Origin: Enterococcus sp. BWB1-3
Lineage (GTDB): Bacteria; Bacillota; Bacilli; Lactobacillales; Enterococcaceae
Assembly: GCF_016745275.1 (NCBI RefSeq)
Contig: NZ_JADOEP010000001.1
Span: 228,747-292,746 of the forward strand
Reading direction: 5' to 3'
DNA length: 64,000 nt
A model generated the notes under the pieces. The model did no database searches. It was given only the letters and a program-made list of their open reading frames with translations, and was not told where the DNA came from. The translations under genes were made by a program, and so were the position numbers. Below, piece after piece: positions 50,492 through 59,175 of the stretch; the first letter of the stretch is position 1, and every line of letters starts with the position of its first letter.

Positions 50492-50584
50492 AAAAAAGAC
50501 GGAAAATGATGTAAGAGTGTCCTACAAAGTTAGACTAAAAATCTAATGGTTGGCATTGACTCATGCAGCACCTTCTGTCTTTTT
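50492..50584. terminator. Interrupted terminator after the his operon
   Basis: AAAAAGACGGA (about 50493-50503) can pair with TCTGTCTTTTT (about 50574-50584), with one G-T pair. About 70 bases lie between the arms and contain smaller hairpins (TTAGA / TCTAA, 50530-50546; GAGT / ACTC). It lies between convergent hisE and the DUF4828 gene. Confidence 0.5.
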
Positions 50585-50607
50585 CATATTCAGCTTTTCA
50601 GAGAATC

Positions 50608-51009
50608 TCAATCAGAGCGGATGATTTCGTTTATAGGCAAGACTTTCTCTAAAAGATAGGTCTTGTCATCTGCTTCATCATATAATGTGTAAGGGATATC
50701 ATTTTTTGTTTCAATAATCAGATGAAACCCGAAAGAATCTTGGACAACCAGACGTTTTATGTTCCATTCGATTAAACTGAATGTCAGCTTTTTTCCGTCA
50801 ATTTGGATCTGCAGCTGATCGTCTATAGACAACTGATGCTGGGTAGCCTTCATTTTATCTACAAACCACCATTGACCTTGGAAAATTTTTATTAAATCAG
50901 AAGCAGTCAGATTGGATTCCTGGCTACTCTTATTTTTCTTAAACAGCAGAGAACTTGCAATCCCTGTCAGAACAGAAGCACCAATTAAAAACGACCAACG
51001 CTTTTTCAT
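50608..51009 (-). CDS. DUF4828 family protein
   Basis: 133 residues: an N-terminal hydrophobic anchor or signal (KKRWSFLIGASVLTGIASSL), a charged linker, then a small beta-rich domain with FQGQWWFVDKMKATQHQLSI and KLTFSLIEWNIKRLVVQDSF. This matches DUF4828, a family of unknown function seen in enterococci and relatives. ATG 51007-51009 follows GGAGG by seven bases. Probably membrane-attached and facing outward. Confidence 0.75.
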   Translation of the reverse strand: MKKRWSFLIGASVLTGIASSLLFKKNKSSQESNLTASDLIKIFQGQWWFVDKMKATQHQLSIDDQLQIQIDGKKLTFSLIEWNIKRLVVQDSFGFHLIIETKNDIPYTLYDEADDKTYLLEKVLPINEIIRSD

Positions 51010-51108
51010 CACTCAACCTCCAGTTTTCTTTTAATCATAGCACGAATCAGAAAATTTGAAGAGCTGGAAACATGATTATTAACAAAATTTAACGAAGCTT
51101 AAAAATTA

Positions 51109-51530
51109 GTAATGGGACTGTGACATAAGTATGTCTGAGATCCCTAAAACTGAATAAACGGTGTTCCAGAAGCTGTCTCTTCGGAAATAAGTCAAACGAT
51201 ACTGAAAATATGAGTAGCTCCAGGGAGGTATCCATTCACAGCTAGTCATTTTATGACTAGTGTTCTTTGACAATTTTCGTATATTCCGACTTATTGACAT
51301 AAATCACTACGATTGACTTGTCAGAGTAGATGATGCATGATACCTACCTGATTCTTGAGGCAGAACACTTCTGCTCCTGTGATTACTCGTCGCATGAAGT
51401 GCTTTGCTCCTGCGGTTACTCGTCGCAGTTAAGGATGTGCAAGTGCTCCTGCGGTTACTCGTCGCAGTTAAGGATGTGCAAGTGCTCCTGCGGTTACTCA
51501 TCGTATGGAGAAGCTTTGTCACAACCTCAG
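51109..51530. repeat. Non-coding repeat element, long copy
   Basis: The left part (TCCCTAAAACTGAATAAACG and following, 51141-51169) and the right end (GAAGCTTTGTCACAACCTC, 51510-51528) are shared with 15081-15109 and 15136-15154. The two ends also resemble inverted repeats of each other (GACTGTGACATAAG near 51115 against GGTTGTGACAAAG read from the opposite strand near 51527). Inside are a perfect palindrome CTAGTCAT..ATGACTAG (51242-51260) and a 39-bp tandem array. Frames through this region are repeat translations, not genes. Confidence 0.6.
51373..51502. repeat. 39-bp tandem repeat array with palindromic core
   Basis: GCTCCTG begins units at 51373, 51406, 51445 and 51484; the middle spacings are exactly 39 bases, the first is 33. 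Each full unit carries CTGCG..CGCAG around GTTACTCGT, a possible hairpin, followed by TTAAGGATGTGCAAGT. The two central units are identical. The outer ones have diverged. Confidence 0.85.
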
Positions 51531-51544
51531 TAGAAGTTGATTGG

Positions 51545-51562
51545 TATAATAAGGCTTATTAT
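51545..51562. promoter_or_regulatory. Probable -10 inside an inverted repeat, XRE regulator promoter
   Basis: TATAAT (51545-51550) lies in the palindrome ATAATAAGGCTTATTAT, suggesting autoregulation by the downstream HTH protein. A TGTTGCG direct repeat also lies between this and the gene. The -35 is poor. Confidence 0.4.
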
Positions 51563-51652
51563 CAATGAGTGTTGTTGCGCACGCAATTGCAGGTGTTGCG
51601 TTATTTTTAATAGGAATACGTAGTAAGATTATTTTTGAGGAGGGAATGAGAA

Positions 51653-52027
51653 TTGGAATTGAATGAAAAACTCAAATCTCAAAGAATAGCAATGGGATTT
51701 ACTCAACAAGAAGTAGCCGACAAAGTTTTTGTCACCCGGCAGACAATCTCAAAATGGGAACTGGGGAAGAGCAGGCCGGATCTGGTTTCCCTAAAATTAT
51801 TAAATGAGCTGCTGCAGACAGATTATTTGAAAACAGAGGAGGGAAAGGAAAATTATGAAATGAATATAACAATAAAGGATATCTTCTTAACTTTTTTATT
51901 TGGTGTTTTGTTTTTACCAATACGATGGGTCGTTTCATTTCTTCATCCCAAGAGGAACTGGGTGTCAGTAAAATTGGGGTTAATTCCTATAGTTCTGATT
52001 TTTTTGTTCTGTATATGCGATCTCTAA
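51653..52027 (+). CDS. XRE-family HTH regulator with C-terminal membrane segment
   Basis: 124 residues beginning with TTG eight bases after GAGGAGGG. Residues 3-60 are a Cro/CI helix-turn-helix (LKSQRIAMGFTQQEVADKVF, VTRQTISKWELGKSRPDLVS). The C-terminal half is hydrophobic (DIFLTFLFGVLFLPIRWVV and LIPIVLIFLFCIC), giving one or two membrane helices. The frame stops at 52027; another frame continues hydrophobic sequence to 52140 and may be a displaced C-terminus. Function unknown; likely a membrane-tethered repressor of its own small operon. Confidence 0.75.
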   Translation: MELNEKLKSQRIAMGFTQQEVADKVFVTRQTISKWELGKSRPDLVSLKLLNELLQTDYLKTEEGKENYEMNITIKDIFLTFLFGVLFLPIRWVVSFLHPKRNWVSVKLGLIPIVLIFLFCICDL

Positions 52028-52140
52028 AAGAGTCTGCTTTCGTAGCTGTTGGTGTATTGCTGATTTTAGGTTACTATTCAATGGTCTGCTATTATTCTTC
52101 AGATAGCGGAAAGGAAGAGAACGAGCGAAGTTCGAACTGA
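52028..52140 (+). pseudogene. Possible frameshifted C-terminus of the XRE regulator
   Basis: In the frame shifted relative to the regulator, bases about 52018-52137 encode LKESAFVAVGVLLILGYYSM and a hydrophilic tail, which looks like one more membrane helix. It has no start or ribosome site of its own. Either the regulator normally ends at 52027 or a frameshift has detached this helix. Confidence 0.3.
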
Positions 52141-52341
52141 GCAGTTTTTTATATGTTCTGAAAGAGGTCGTTCAATAATAATCAGGCTGCTTATAGAAGA
52201 TGTAAAAACAGCATTTTACTGAGGGTATTTTTCTCTTATTAAATATTGTGCGGTGATTCATTTTCTTCATACTTCTTATCACTCCAACTTATTTGTCTAA
52301 ACTTTGGAAAATGTGGTATTGTTTTGATGAGAGGTGTTTAA

Positions 52342-53073
52342 ATGATCGTATATCCGGATGTATATCGGGCAAGATTTGTTTGTAGACCAAATCGGTTTAT
52401 TGCTGAATGTATAGTAGAAGAAACAGGAGAAAAAGTAACTGTTCATGTAAAAAATACAGGGAGAGGGAGAGAAGTTTTTCTGTCGAATGCAGAAGTTGCA
52501 TTAAGTTATCGACCTTCGCCGAAAAGGAAAACAGATTATGATTTAATCGCAGTAAAAAAAGGCAGACAATGGTTCAATATTGACAGTCAGATACCTAATG
52601 CACTGGCTGCTGAAGGTTTGTTAGACGGAACAATCGAGTTGCCTGGACTAAATGGCGAGATTGCTTCAATTAAACGTGAGAAGAAATATGGGAACTCTCA
52701 ATTTGATCTGTTTATTGAAACAAATAAAGGGCAGCAGGCTTTTGTGGAAGTGAAAGGAATGACCCTCGAAAATGAGCGGATTGGTGCCTTTCCAGATGCT
52801 CCGACACTGAGAGGTTTAAAGCATGTGAAAGAATTGACTGCGGCGATTCATGCAGGCTATCAGTGTTACGTGCTGTTTATTGCTCAGTTTGAACAAATTG
52901 ATGTAGCAACTATTAATGATGAGATGCAGCTGGAACTGGCGCAGGCAGTTTTACTGGGACAAGAGTCCGGACTGCAGGTTCTGACTTATAATTGTCAGGT
53001 TACTCCTGAAACAATACGTGTATTAAAAGCAGTTCCTTTTGATTTAAATCAAAAGTTTAAACAACCAGAATAA
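52342..53073 (+). CDS. sfsA: Sugar fermentation stimulation protein homologue SfsA
   Basis: 243 residues, full SfsA: VYRARFVCRPNRFIAECIVE (OB-like N-terminus), VKNTGRGREVF, KRKTDYDLIAV, and the nuclease-like core FVEVKGMTLENE and FPDAPTLRGLKHVKEL. SfsA has an OB domain plus a PD-(D/E)xK-like fold (the EVK motif); its true activity is unclear despite the historical name. Possible promoter TTGTCT (52293-52298) / TATTGT (52317-52322). Confidence 0.93.
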   Translation: MIVYPDVYRARFVCRPNRFIAECIVEETGEKVTVHVKNTGRGREVFLSNAEVALSYRPSPKRKTDYDLIAVKKGRQWFNIDSQIPNALAAEGLLDGTIELPGLNGEIASIKREKKYGNSQFDLFIETNKGQQAFVEVKGMTLENERIGAFPDAPTLRGLKHVKELTAAIHAGYQCYVLFIAQFEQIDVATINDEMQLELAQAVLLGQESGLQVLTYNCQVTPETIRVLKAVPFDLNQKFKQPE

Positions 53074-53090
53074 AGAAAGGTGAGGATAAA

Positions 53091-54092
53091 ATGATTCATC
53101 TGGGTATTATTGGAACAAACTGGATTAGCGATCAGTTTGTAGAGGCGGCATTAAAGACTGGGAAATATGATTTAGCAGCAGTATACTCCAGAAAGCTGGA
53201 GAGCGCTCAGGCATTTGGCGAAAAATATGGTGATGTTGAATATGCAACCGATCTAAAAGTATTTTTTGGAATTGAACATATAACTACAGTTTATATTGCT
53301 TCGCCTAATTCTCTGCATTTTGAACAGGCAAAGCAGGCAATACTGGCTGGAAAAAATGTTATTGTTGAAAAGCCGGCATTTTCAACACCGGATGAGATGG
53401 ATGAAATTATTTCACTTGCCAATGAGAAAAGGGTGTATTTTTTTGAAGCAGCTCGGAATATCCATGAAAAAAGTTTCAAAAAAATTGGTTCGCTGCTGCC
53501 GTTGAAGAATGAGATCATCGGAGCGAATTTTACCTATATGAAATACTCTTCCCGTTATGATCAGGTTTTAGATGGACAGGAACCGAATGTGTTTTCTCCA
53601 TATTTTTCAGGTGGAGCACTAATGGATTTAGGTATTTATCTGGTGTATGCTGCGGTTGCATGGTTTGGTGTTCCGGTTGAAAGTCATTATTTTGCACGAA
53701 AGATTTCGACTGGGGTGGATGGCTTGGGAACGGCAATTTTACGCTATGATCACTTTGATGTGACGATTCAGGCAGGAAAAATCGGTGATTCATTTTTGTC
53801 TTCTGAAATTTATTTTGACAGTGGTACACTGCTTTTAGATGGGATTAATTCTATTTCGAAAGCTGAGTTTCACGATCGAAGCCATCAACAGATAGAGCGC
53901 ATTTCTTTGACAGCGGAAGAAAATCCAATGGTGGAAGAAGCTGCTGACTTTGCTAATGTTATTGAAAACCCAAATGATAGGAACTGGGGCCTTCAATATG
54001 AGGAATGGGTGGAGCTGGCTCGTAATGTCAATCGAGTGTTGACTTATTTGAGAAAAGATGCAGGTATTGTATTTGAGGCGGATAAAAAGTAA
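53091..54092 (+). CDS. Gfo/Idh/MocA family oxidoreductase
   Basis: 333 residues: N-terminal NAD(P) Rossmann fold starting MIHLGIIGTNWISDQFVEAA, the family motif EKPAFSTPDEMDE around the catalytic-site Lys (NVIVEKPAF), and a C-terminal alpha/beta domain with FSGGALMDLGIYLVYAAVAW. Family members oxidise or reduce sugars and inositols; the substrate is not inferable. It follows sfsA by 17 bases with AAAGGTGAGG, so the two are probably co-transcribed. Confidence 0.9.
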   Translation: MIHLGIIGTNWISDQFVEAALKTGKYDLAAVYSRKLESAQAFGEKYGDVEYATDLKVFFGIEHITTVYIASPNSLHFEQAKQAILAGKNVIVEKPAFSTPDEMDEIISLANEKRVYFFEAARNIHEKSFKKIGSLLPLKNEIIGANFTYMKYSSRYDQVLDGQEPNVFSPYFSGGALMDLGIYLVYAAVAWFGVPVESHYFARKISTGVDGLGTAILRYDHFDVTIQAGKIGDSFLSSEIYFDSGTLLLDGINSISKAEFHDRSHQQIERISLTAEENPMVEEAADFANVIENPNDRNWGLQYEEWVELARNVNRVLTYLRKDAGIVFEADKK

Positions 54093-54319
54093 AATAGAGA
54101 CAGGCTTATTTCCTCTGAAATAAAGAAATAAGAATAAATAGCAATTGAGAAAAATGAGATCATTCAATCAATTGTTTTTTGTTTGCTCATTGGATTGCGT
54201 CGGCAAAATCAGCAGATGCTGAATTCTAGGCATGTCGGGATAAATCAACGGACAGACAGTTTTGGTGATAGAAAAAAAGGGAAACTTTTGATTAAATCTT
54301 TATCCATGAAAGGAACTAT

Positions 54320-55474
54320 ATGAATTTTGTAAATCAACTACCAGAAGTTTGGCAGGAGAAATGGCAGACTTCTGGTTTTAACGAACCTTCAGCTATTCAG
54401 AAAAAAAGTTTTCAGCCTTTATCTGAAGGAAAAAATGTAAGAGGAATTTCGCCTACCGGTACAGGTAAAACACTGGCTTATTTATTGCCGCTGCTGTTGA
54501 GAACAACTGCCCATTCAGGAAGCCAGCTGCTGATATTAGCACCTTCTCAGGAATTAGCCGTGCAGATTGGGCAGGTCGCACAAGAGTGGGGTAATCTGCT
54601 TCAGTTGAAAACACAGACGTTGATCGGTGGAGCAAATGTTAAACGGCAGATAGAAAAGCTCAAAAAGAAGCCGGAAGTACTGATTGGTACTCCTGGTAGA
54701 ATAATTGAACTGATCCGGGCGAAGAAAATTAAAAGTCATCAGCTTAAAACAATTGTGATGGACGAAGCTGATCAGCTTCTGCAGAAAACGGATCTGGATC
54801 TGACCCGACAAATTCTGCAGAGTGCTCCTGTTGACTTCCAGCTGGCTTTTTACTCTGCAACTGCAGATCGAATTGAATCAGAAGTGTCTGAGCTTGCGGA
54901 AGAAGTTCAGACAATTGATGTATCTGAAGAGGATCAGTCAGCGGGCACAATTCACCATTATTACATAGAAGTACCGTTTAGAAAGAGAAAAGACTTTCTG
55001 CAAAAGATGCTTCATGTCCCTGAATTCTATGGAATGGTCTTTTTTAATCAGCTGTCAGATTTAGGTGCAGTTGAAGAGAAAATGATTTATGATGGGTTAC
55101 CGATTCTGGGGCTGGCTTCTGATCAGAATAAGCAGCTGAGAAAACTGGCAGTCAGTCAGTTCTCTAATAAAAGAGTAAAAATGTTGCTGACAACAGATGT
55201 CGGTGCAAGAGGACTTGATTTTACGGAAGTCGCATATATTATTAATGCAGATGTTCCGTTAGATGCCGTCAGCTATGCTCATCGAGCCGGCAGGACAGGA
55301 CGAATGGGTGCAGAAGGAGCGGTTATTACTTTTATTAATGATCGGACAAAAAGAGACTTTCAGCGTTTGATGAAAGCAGCAGCTGTTTCAGCAAAAGAAA
55401 TTTTTCTTTATGGTGCGGAATTTCATGAAACCAGAAAAGAAATAGAGGCTGGGCATTTAAAAAAGGAAAAGTAA
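54320..55474 (+). CDS. DEAD-box RNA helicase
   Basis: 384 residues with most helicase motifs: Q-motif region GFNEPSAIQKKSF, motif I SPTGTGKT, Ia LAPSQELAVQ, II DEAD in VMDEADQLLQ, III SAT in FYSATAD, V TTDVGARGLDF, VI HRAGRTGRMG. It is shorter than CshA and CshB, without a long basic tail. Roles in RNA decay or ribosome assembly are typical; CshB/CshC-type paralog is likely. Confidence 0.92.
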   Translation: MNFVNQLPEVWQEKWQTSGFNEPSAIQKKSFQPLSEGKNVRGISPTGTGKTLAYLLPLLLRTTAHSGSQLLILAPSQELAVQIGQVAQEWGNLLQLKTQTLIGGANVKRQIEKLKKKPEVLIGTPGRIIELIRAKKIKSHQLKTIVMDEADQLLQKTDLDLTRQILQSAPVDFQLAFYSATADRIESEVSELAEEVQTIDVSEEDQSAGTIHHYYIEVPFRKRKDFLQKMLHVPEFYGMVFFNQLSDLGAVEEKMIYDGLPILGLASDQNKQLRKLAVSQFSNKRVKMLLTTDVGARGLDFTEVAYIINADVPLDAVSYAHRAGRTGRMGAEGAVITFINDRTKRDFQRLMKAAAVSAKEIFLYGAEFHETRKEIEAGHLKKEK

Positions 55475-55522
55475 CAACTATTTGTCGTGTTTGCATTCAT
55501 CAGGCGTAAAGGGAGGCTAAGC

Positions 55523-58216
55523 ATGAAATCCAGAAAAGAAGAAATTTTAGCTTTGTTAGAGAATACAAAGGTTGGTATGACAGCTGCTGATATCGGGGAG
55601 AAACTATCTATTGACCGAAGCAATGCAAGCCGATATTTAAGTGAGCTGTCGAAGGAACATAAAATTCGAAAAAAAGAAGGACGTCCGGTTGTTTATACGT
55701 CTGTTTTTGAAGAAGATATGATTCATGTTGACAGTTCAAGTGAAGTTTCATTTGAAAATCTGGTTGGTGCCAATGATTCACTGAAAATAAGTATTCAGCA
55801 GGCGAAAGCGGCTATTCTCTATCCGCCGCGGGGACTCCATACCATTATTTTTGGTGAAACAGGTACAGGGAAGTCGCTATTTGCGGAATGTATGTACCAC
55901 TTTGCTGTGAGCTCCAATACATTGCCGGAGAATGCACCGTTTGTTTCATTTAACTGTGCAGACTATGCTCAAAATCCTCAGCTGCTTTTTGGCCATATTT
56001 TTGGTGTGAAAAAAGGAGCCTATACCGGAGCTGAAAACGATAGCCCGGGACTGATTTCAGAAGCAGACGGAGGTATCCTTTTTCTGGATGAAATTCATCG
56101 TTTGACTCCAGAAGGACAGGAAATGCTCTTTACGTTTATTGACAAGGGCATTTATCGTCCGCTGGGCGAAAGCGGCAAGACCTATAATGCTTCTGTACAG
56201 ATTATCGGTGCTACAACAGAATCCTCCGAAAGTTTTCTGACGACATTTAATAGAAGAATTCCGATGGCAATTACACTACCCAATTTAGATGCCAGATCGT
56301 TGGATGAGCGTTATGATATTATCTCTTTGTTTATCAAACAGGAAGCTAATCGGCTGAATCAGCGAATCAACATTGAAAGAGAAGCGATTTTAGCATTTAT
56401 GCTTTATGATGCTGAAGGAAATATCGGTCAGATTAAGCGGGATTTGAAGCTTGTTTGTGCCAAGTCTTTTCTTCATTACCGAACGCACAATGAGGTCTTT
56501 TTAATGATTAGGAAGAAGGATCTGCCGCTGCAGGTTCAAAAGGGCTTATTGAAAATTAAGGAAGTTTCCGATCGGCTGGATCGTTTTGTGGATGGAAAAA
56601 ACAATTATCTAAGCTTTGAACCAGGGACAAATGAAGTGGTCTGGTCCAGGGACCCGGCAAGAGATATGCAGGTTTATAATGAAATTGAAAAAAAAGTTGC
56701 TTCTTTGGCTGGAAATGAGCTTGAAAATATTGATCTGGAAGAATTAATTTCTACAGATATGGATGCATATTTCCAAACCTATGTGAAGGAGCTGACTCAA
56801 AATTCCATTCACAAGGAGCTGCTTCCGGAAAGCATCTGGAAGCTGACAAACCGCTTGTACGACCTGGCGGAAAAACGTTTATCACGCCAATATAATGAAA
56901 ATGCCCGCTTTGCTTTTGCACTCCATCTCCAAAGTACGATTGAGCGTGTTCGTGAAGGTCATGTGATTGTTCACCCCAACCTGAACAATATTCGAAAACA
57001 AATGAAGAAAGAATTTCAGGTGGCCATTGATCTGTCTGCAATTATTGAAGAAGAGAATGATATAGAGATTCCTTTTGATGAAATCGGCTTTATCAGCATG
57101 TTTCTTTCTATTGATGTGGGAGACAAAGAAAAAGTTGAAGTAAATAATGTCGGTGTAGTTGTTTTAATGCATGGTGATTCCACAGCCTCCAGTATGTTGA
57201 AAACAGCACAGGAGCTTTTGGGGACCTCCACAGGAGTGGCGATGAATATGCCATTGACAATGGAAGTTCAGACGATGTATGAATATTTGAGAAAATATGT
57301 TGTGGATCATCAGGATTCATTAAGTAACGGGATGCTGTTGCTAACAGATATGGGATCGCTGAATTCATTTGGAAATATGATTTATGAAGAAACTGGGATT
57401 CGAACAAAAGCTATTTCGATGACGAGTACGATGATCGTGCTGGAAGCGATTCGTATGTCCAGTGTCGGAAGAAGCTTGGAAGATATCTATCAGAACATCC
57501 AGATGTCTCTTGAGGGGATTATTCGCGAACAATTCCGAAGCAGCTTGAAAAATCCTAATCAGGTAAAAAAGGCAGTCGTTGTTACCTGCTTTACCGGAGA
57601 AGGAGTAGCAGCAAGATTGTATCAGCGAATTTTGCCTGTCATTGATGAAGAAAAGGTTGAAATTATCCAAATGCAGTTTTTGGAAAGAGAAGCCTTTAAA
57701 AAGCATATAGACAGTTTGATGGAAGAATATGAAATTAAAGCAATTGCTGGAACTGTAGATGTTGAGTATCAAAATATTCCTTTCTTTTCAGCGTACGACA
57801 TCTTCGATGATGAGAAGCTTAATGTACTGAAGCGAATTGCAGGAGATGAAGTGCCGACAGAAAAGATTGTCCGTTCATTAAGTGATACAATTACTACGGT
57901 GGATTCATTACAGAAACTAATTGCCATGCTCCAAAAAACAGTTCATCAAATTCAGAGTGATATGCATATTATTGTTGAGCCGGGAGTGGATGCCGGCATT
58001 GTGTTCCATTTGGCTTTTCTGGTTGATTCTATTATTAAAGGAGAAGAAGGCAGAGGCTTTGAAGGTCTTTCCGAATTTATGAAGAAGTATCGACTGGAAA
58101 CTGATGTGGCCAGAACGAATATGATGATAATCGAAAAAGCCTATAGAATCAAGGTTCCTGAGGCTGATATTGCACATTTAACCAAAATGTTTTTAGATAA
58201 TAAAATCAGAAAATAG
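55523..58216 (+). CDS. Sigma-54-dependent PTS operon activator (LevR/ManR type)
   Basis: 897 residues. Order: N-terminal winged HTH (about 1-65, MTAADIGEKLSIDRSNASRY), AAA+ domain with Walker A GETGTGKS, sigma-54 contact loop GAYTGA (a GAFTGA variant), Walker B GGILFLDEIHRL; PRD1 (about 430-535); EIIA-Man-like domain with VVVLMHGDSTASS (His near 550); an EIIB-like segment (VVTCFTGEGVAARL); PRD2 at the C-terminus. PTS phosphorylation of the PRD and EIIA histidines sets activity. Its target is almost certainly the PTS operon downstream, which has a perfect -24/-12 promoter. I start at ATG 55523 after GGGAGG. Confidence 0.93.
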   Translation: MKSRKEEILALLENTKVGMTAADIGEKLSIDRSNASRYLSELSKEHKIRKKEGRPVVYTSVFEEDMIHVDSSSEVSFENLVGANDSLKISIQQAKAAILYPPRGLHTIIFGETGTGKSLFAECMYHFAVSSNTLPENAPFVSFNCADYAQNPQLLFGHIFGVKKGAYTGAENDSPGLISEADGGILFLDEIHRLTPEGQEMLFTFIDKGIYRPLGESGKTYNASVQIIGATTESSESFLTTFNRRIPMAITLPNLDARSLDERYDIISLFIKQEANRLNQRINIEREAILAFMLYDAEGNIGQIKRDLKLVCAKSFLHYRTHNEVFLMIRKKDLPLQVQKGLLKIKEVSDRLDRFVDGKNNYLSFEPGTNEVVWSRDPARDMQVYNEIEKKVASLAGNELENIDLEELISTDMDAYFQTYVKELTQNSIHKELLPESIWKLTNRLYDLAEKRLSRQYNENARFAFALHLQSTIERVREGHVIVHPNLNNIRKQMKKEFQVAIDLSAIIEEENDIEIPFDEIGFISMFLSIDVGDKEKVEVNNVGVVVLMHGDSTASSMLKTAQELLGTSTGVAMNMPLTMEVQTMYEYLRKYVVDHQDSLSNGMLLLTDMGSLNSFGNMIYEETGIRTKAISMTSTMIVLEAIRMSSVGRSLEDIYQNIQMSLEGIIREQFRSSLKNPNQVKKAVVVTCFTGEGVAARLYQRILPVIDEEKVEIIQMQFLEREAFKKHIDSLMEEYEIKAIAGTVDVEYQNIPFFSAYDIFDDEKLNVLKRIAGDEVPTEKIVRSLSDTITTVDSLQKLIAMLQKTVHQIQSDMHIIVEPGVDAGIVFHLAFLVDSIIKGEEGRGFEGLSEFMKKYRLETDVARTNMMIIEKAYRIKVPEADIAHLTKMFLDNKIRK

Positions 58217-58219
58217 AAT

Positions 58220-58264
58220 TTACACACTAAATTTTTGTGTGTAAGAGAATAATAAAGTGTGCAA
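58220..58264. promoter_or_regulatory. Upstream activator sites for the LevR-like protein
   Basis: A perfect palindrome TTACACAC (58220-58227) / GTGTGTAA (58237-58244), plus a half-site-like GTGTGCAA (58257-58264). They lie about 60-100 bases before the sigma-54 promoter, the usual distance for enhancer-type activators. Confidence 0.7.
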
Positions 58265-58273
58265 GACTAAGTG

Positions 58274-58321
58274 GTATAGATCAAAACCCTGATATGATGG
58301 GATTTGGTCTATACTGTTTTT
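58274..58321 (+). terminator. Terminator of the activator gene
   Basis: GTATAGATCAAAACCC pairs with GGGATTTGGTCTATAC (58274-58314) in about 15 pairs, then T6 (58316-58321). It lies between the activator sites and the -24 element. Confidence 0.75.
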
Positions 58322-58336
58322 TGGCACGTTTATTGC
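58322..58336 (+). promoter_or_regulatory. Sigma-54 (-24/-12) promoter of the PTS operon
   Basis: TGGCAC (58322-58327), five bases, TTGC (58333-58336): an exact match to the sigma-54 consensus, 43 bases before the EIIB start codon. Confidence 0.92.
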
Positions 58337-58378
58337 TTATATAATTGTGTAATCAAATAATTTAGGGAGATGAAAACA

Positions 58379-58696
58379 ATGGCTAAAAAAACAATTATGC
58401 TAGTTTGTTCTGCTGGAATGAGCACCAGTCTGTTAGTAACTAAAATGCAAAAAGCTGCAGAAGCACGTGGAATGGAAGCTGATATCTTTGCTGTATCTGC
58501 ATCAGACGCTGACAACAATTTAGAGTCAAAAGATGTAAATGTATTATTATTAGGCCCGCAAGTACGTTTCATGAAAGCTCAATTTGAACAAAAACTTGCA
58601 CCAAAAGGTATTCCGTTAGATGTTATCAACATGGCTGACTATGGAATGATGAATGGTGAAAAAGTTTTAGATCAGGCAATTGCTTTAATGGATTAA
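58379..58696 (+). CDS. PTS Lac/cellobiose-family EIIB
   Basis: 105 residues: MAKKTIMLVCSAGMSTSLLV with the phosphorylated Cys10, then a single alpha/beta domain with VNVLLLGPQVRFMKAQFEQK. EIIB takes phosphate from EIIA and passes it to the incoming sugar. ATG 58379 is chosen (nine bases after AGGGAG) over an in-frame ATG at 58370 that abuts the ribosome site. First gene after the sigma-54 promoter. Confidence 0.94.
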   Translation: MAKKTIMLVCSAGMSTSLLVTKMQKAAEARGMEADIFAVSASDADNNLESKDVNVLLLGPQVRFMKAQFEQKLAPKGIPLDVINMADYGMMNGEKVLDQAIALMD

Positions 58697-58731
58697 TTTA
58701 AACAATCAGTACTATTTAAGGAGGAATGAAA

Positions 58732-59052
58732 ATGGAAGAACAACCAAATTTAGAAGCTATCATGGGTTTGATTATGTATGGTGGTAATGCCAAGAGTGAT
58801 GCAATGGAGGCCATTGCATCAGCGAAAGAAGGAAACTTCGAATTGGCGGATCAGAAAATTGCTGATGCAGAGGCATCATTAGTTGAGGCACATCATTCTC
58901 AAACAGGGTTGTTGACTCAGGAAGCTCAGGGAAATAACATTACTGTAACGTTATTAACTGTTCACAGTCAGGACCACTTAATGACTTCAATTGCTTTTAC
59001 AGATTTAGCAAAAGAAATCATTGATGTATACCGTCGTATCGACGCAAACTAA
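58732..59052 (+). CDS. PTS Lac/cellobiose-family EIIA
   Basis: 106 residues, three-helix bundle: EAIMGLIMYGGNAKSDAMEA, EAHHSQTGLL and VHSQDHLMTS with the phosphorylated His78. It accepts phosphate from HPr. ATG 58732 lies eight bases after AAGGAGGA; an ATG six bases earlier is too close. Between EIIB and EIIC. Confidence 0.94.
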   Translation: MEEQPNLEAIMGLIMYGGNAKSDAMEAIASAKEGNFELADQKIADAEASLVEAHHSQTGLLTQEAQGNNITVTLLTVHSQDHLMTSIAFTDLAKEIIDVYRRIDAN

Positions 59053-59175
59053 TAATCATTCTTTTTTGAACGGAAGATTGAGAGAGTAACTAAAACTTTT
59101 TGAACGGAGTTTTAATTCTTTTAATTTAGAGAGCATGGCTCTTTAGATAAATACTATTTATAGGGGGATATAAAA

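Noticed and set aside
51106..51300. 64-residue minus-strand frame in the repeat element
   Set aside because: It lies wholly inside the dispersed repeat, has no recognisable family, and part of it recurs at 15.1 kb in a broken form.
51373..51502. CRISPR array
   Set aside because: Units are contiguous tandem repeats with no unique spacers and no cas genes are present.
51307..51533. Reading frames on both strands through the tandem array, encoding repeated Ser/Cys-rich peptides
   Set aside because: They are translations of the 39-bp repeat, lack ribosome sites and exist in both directions.
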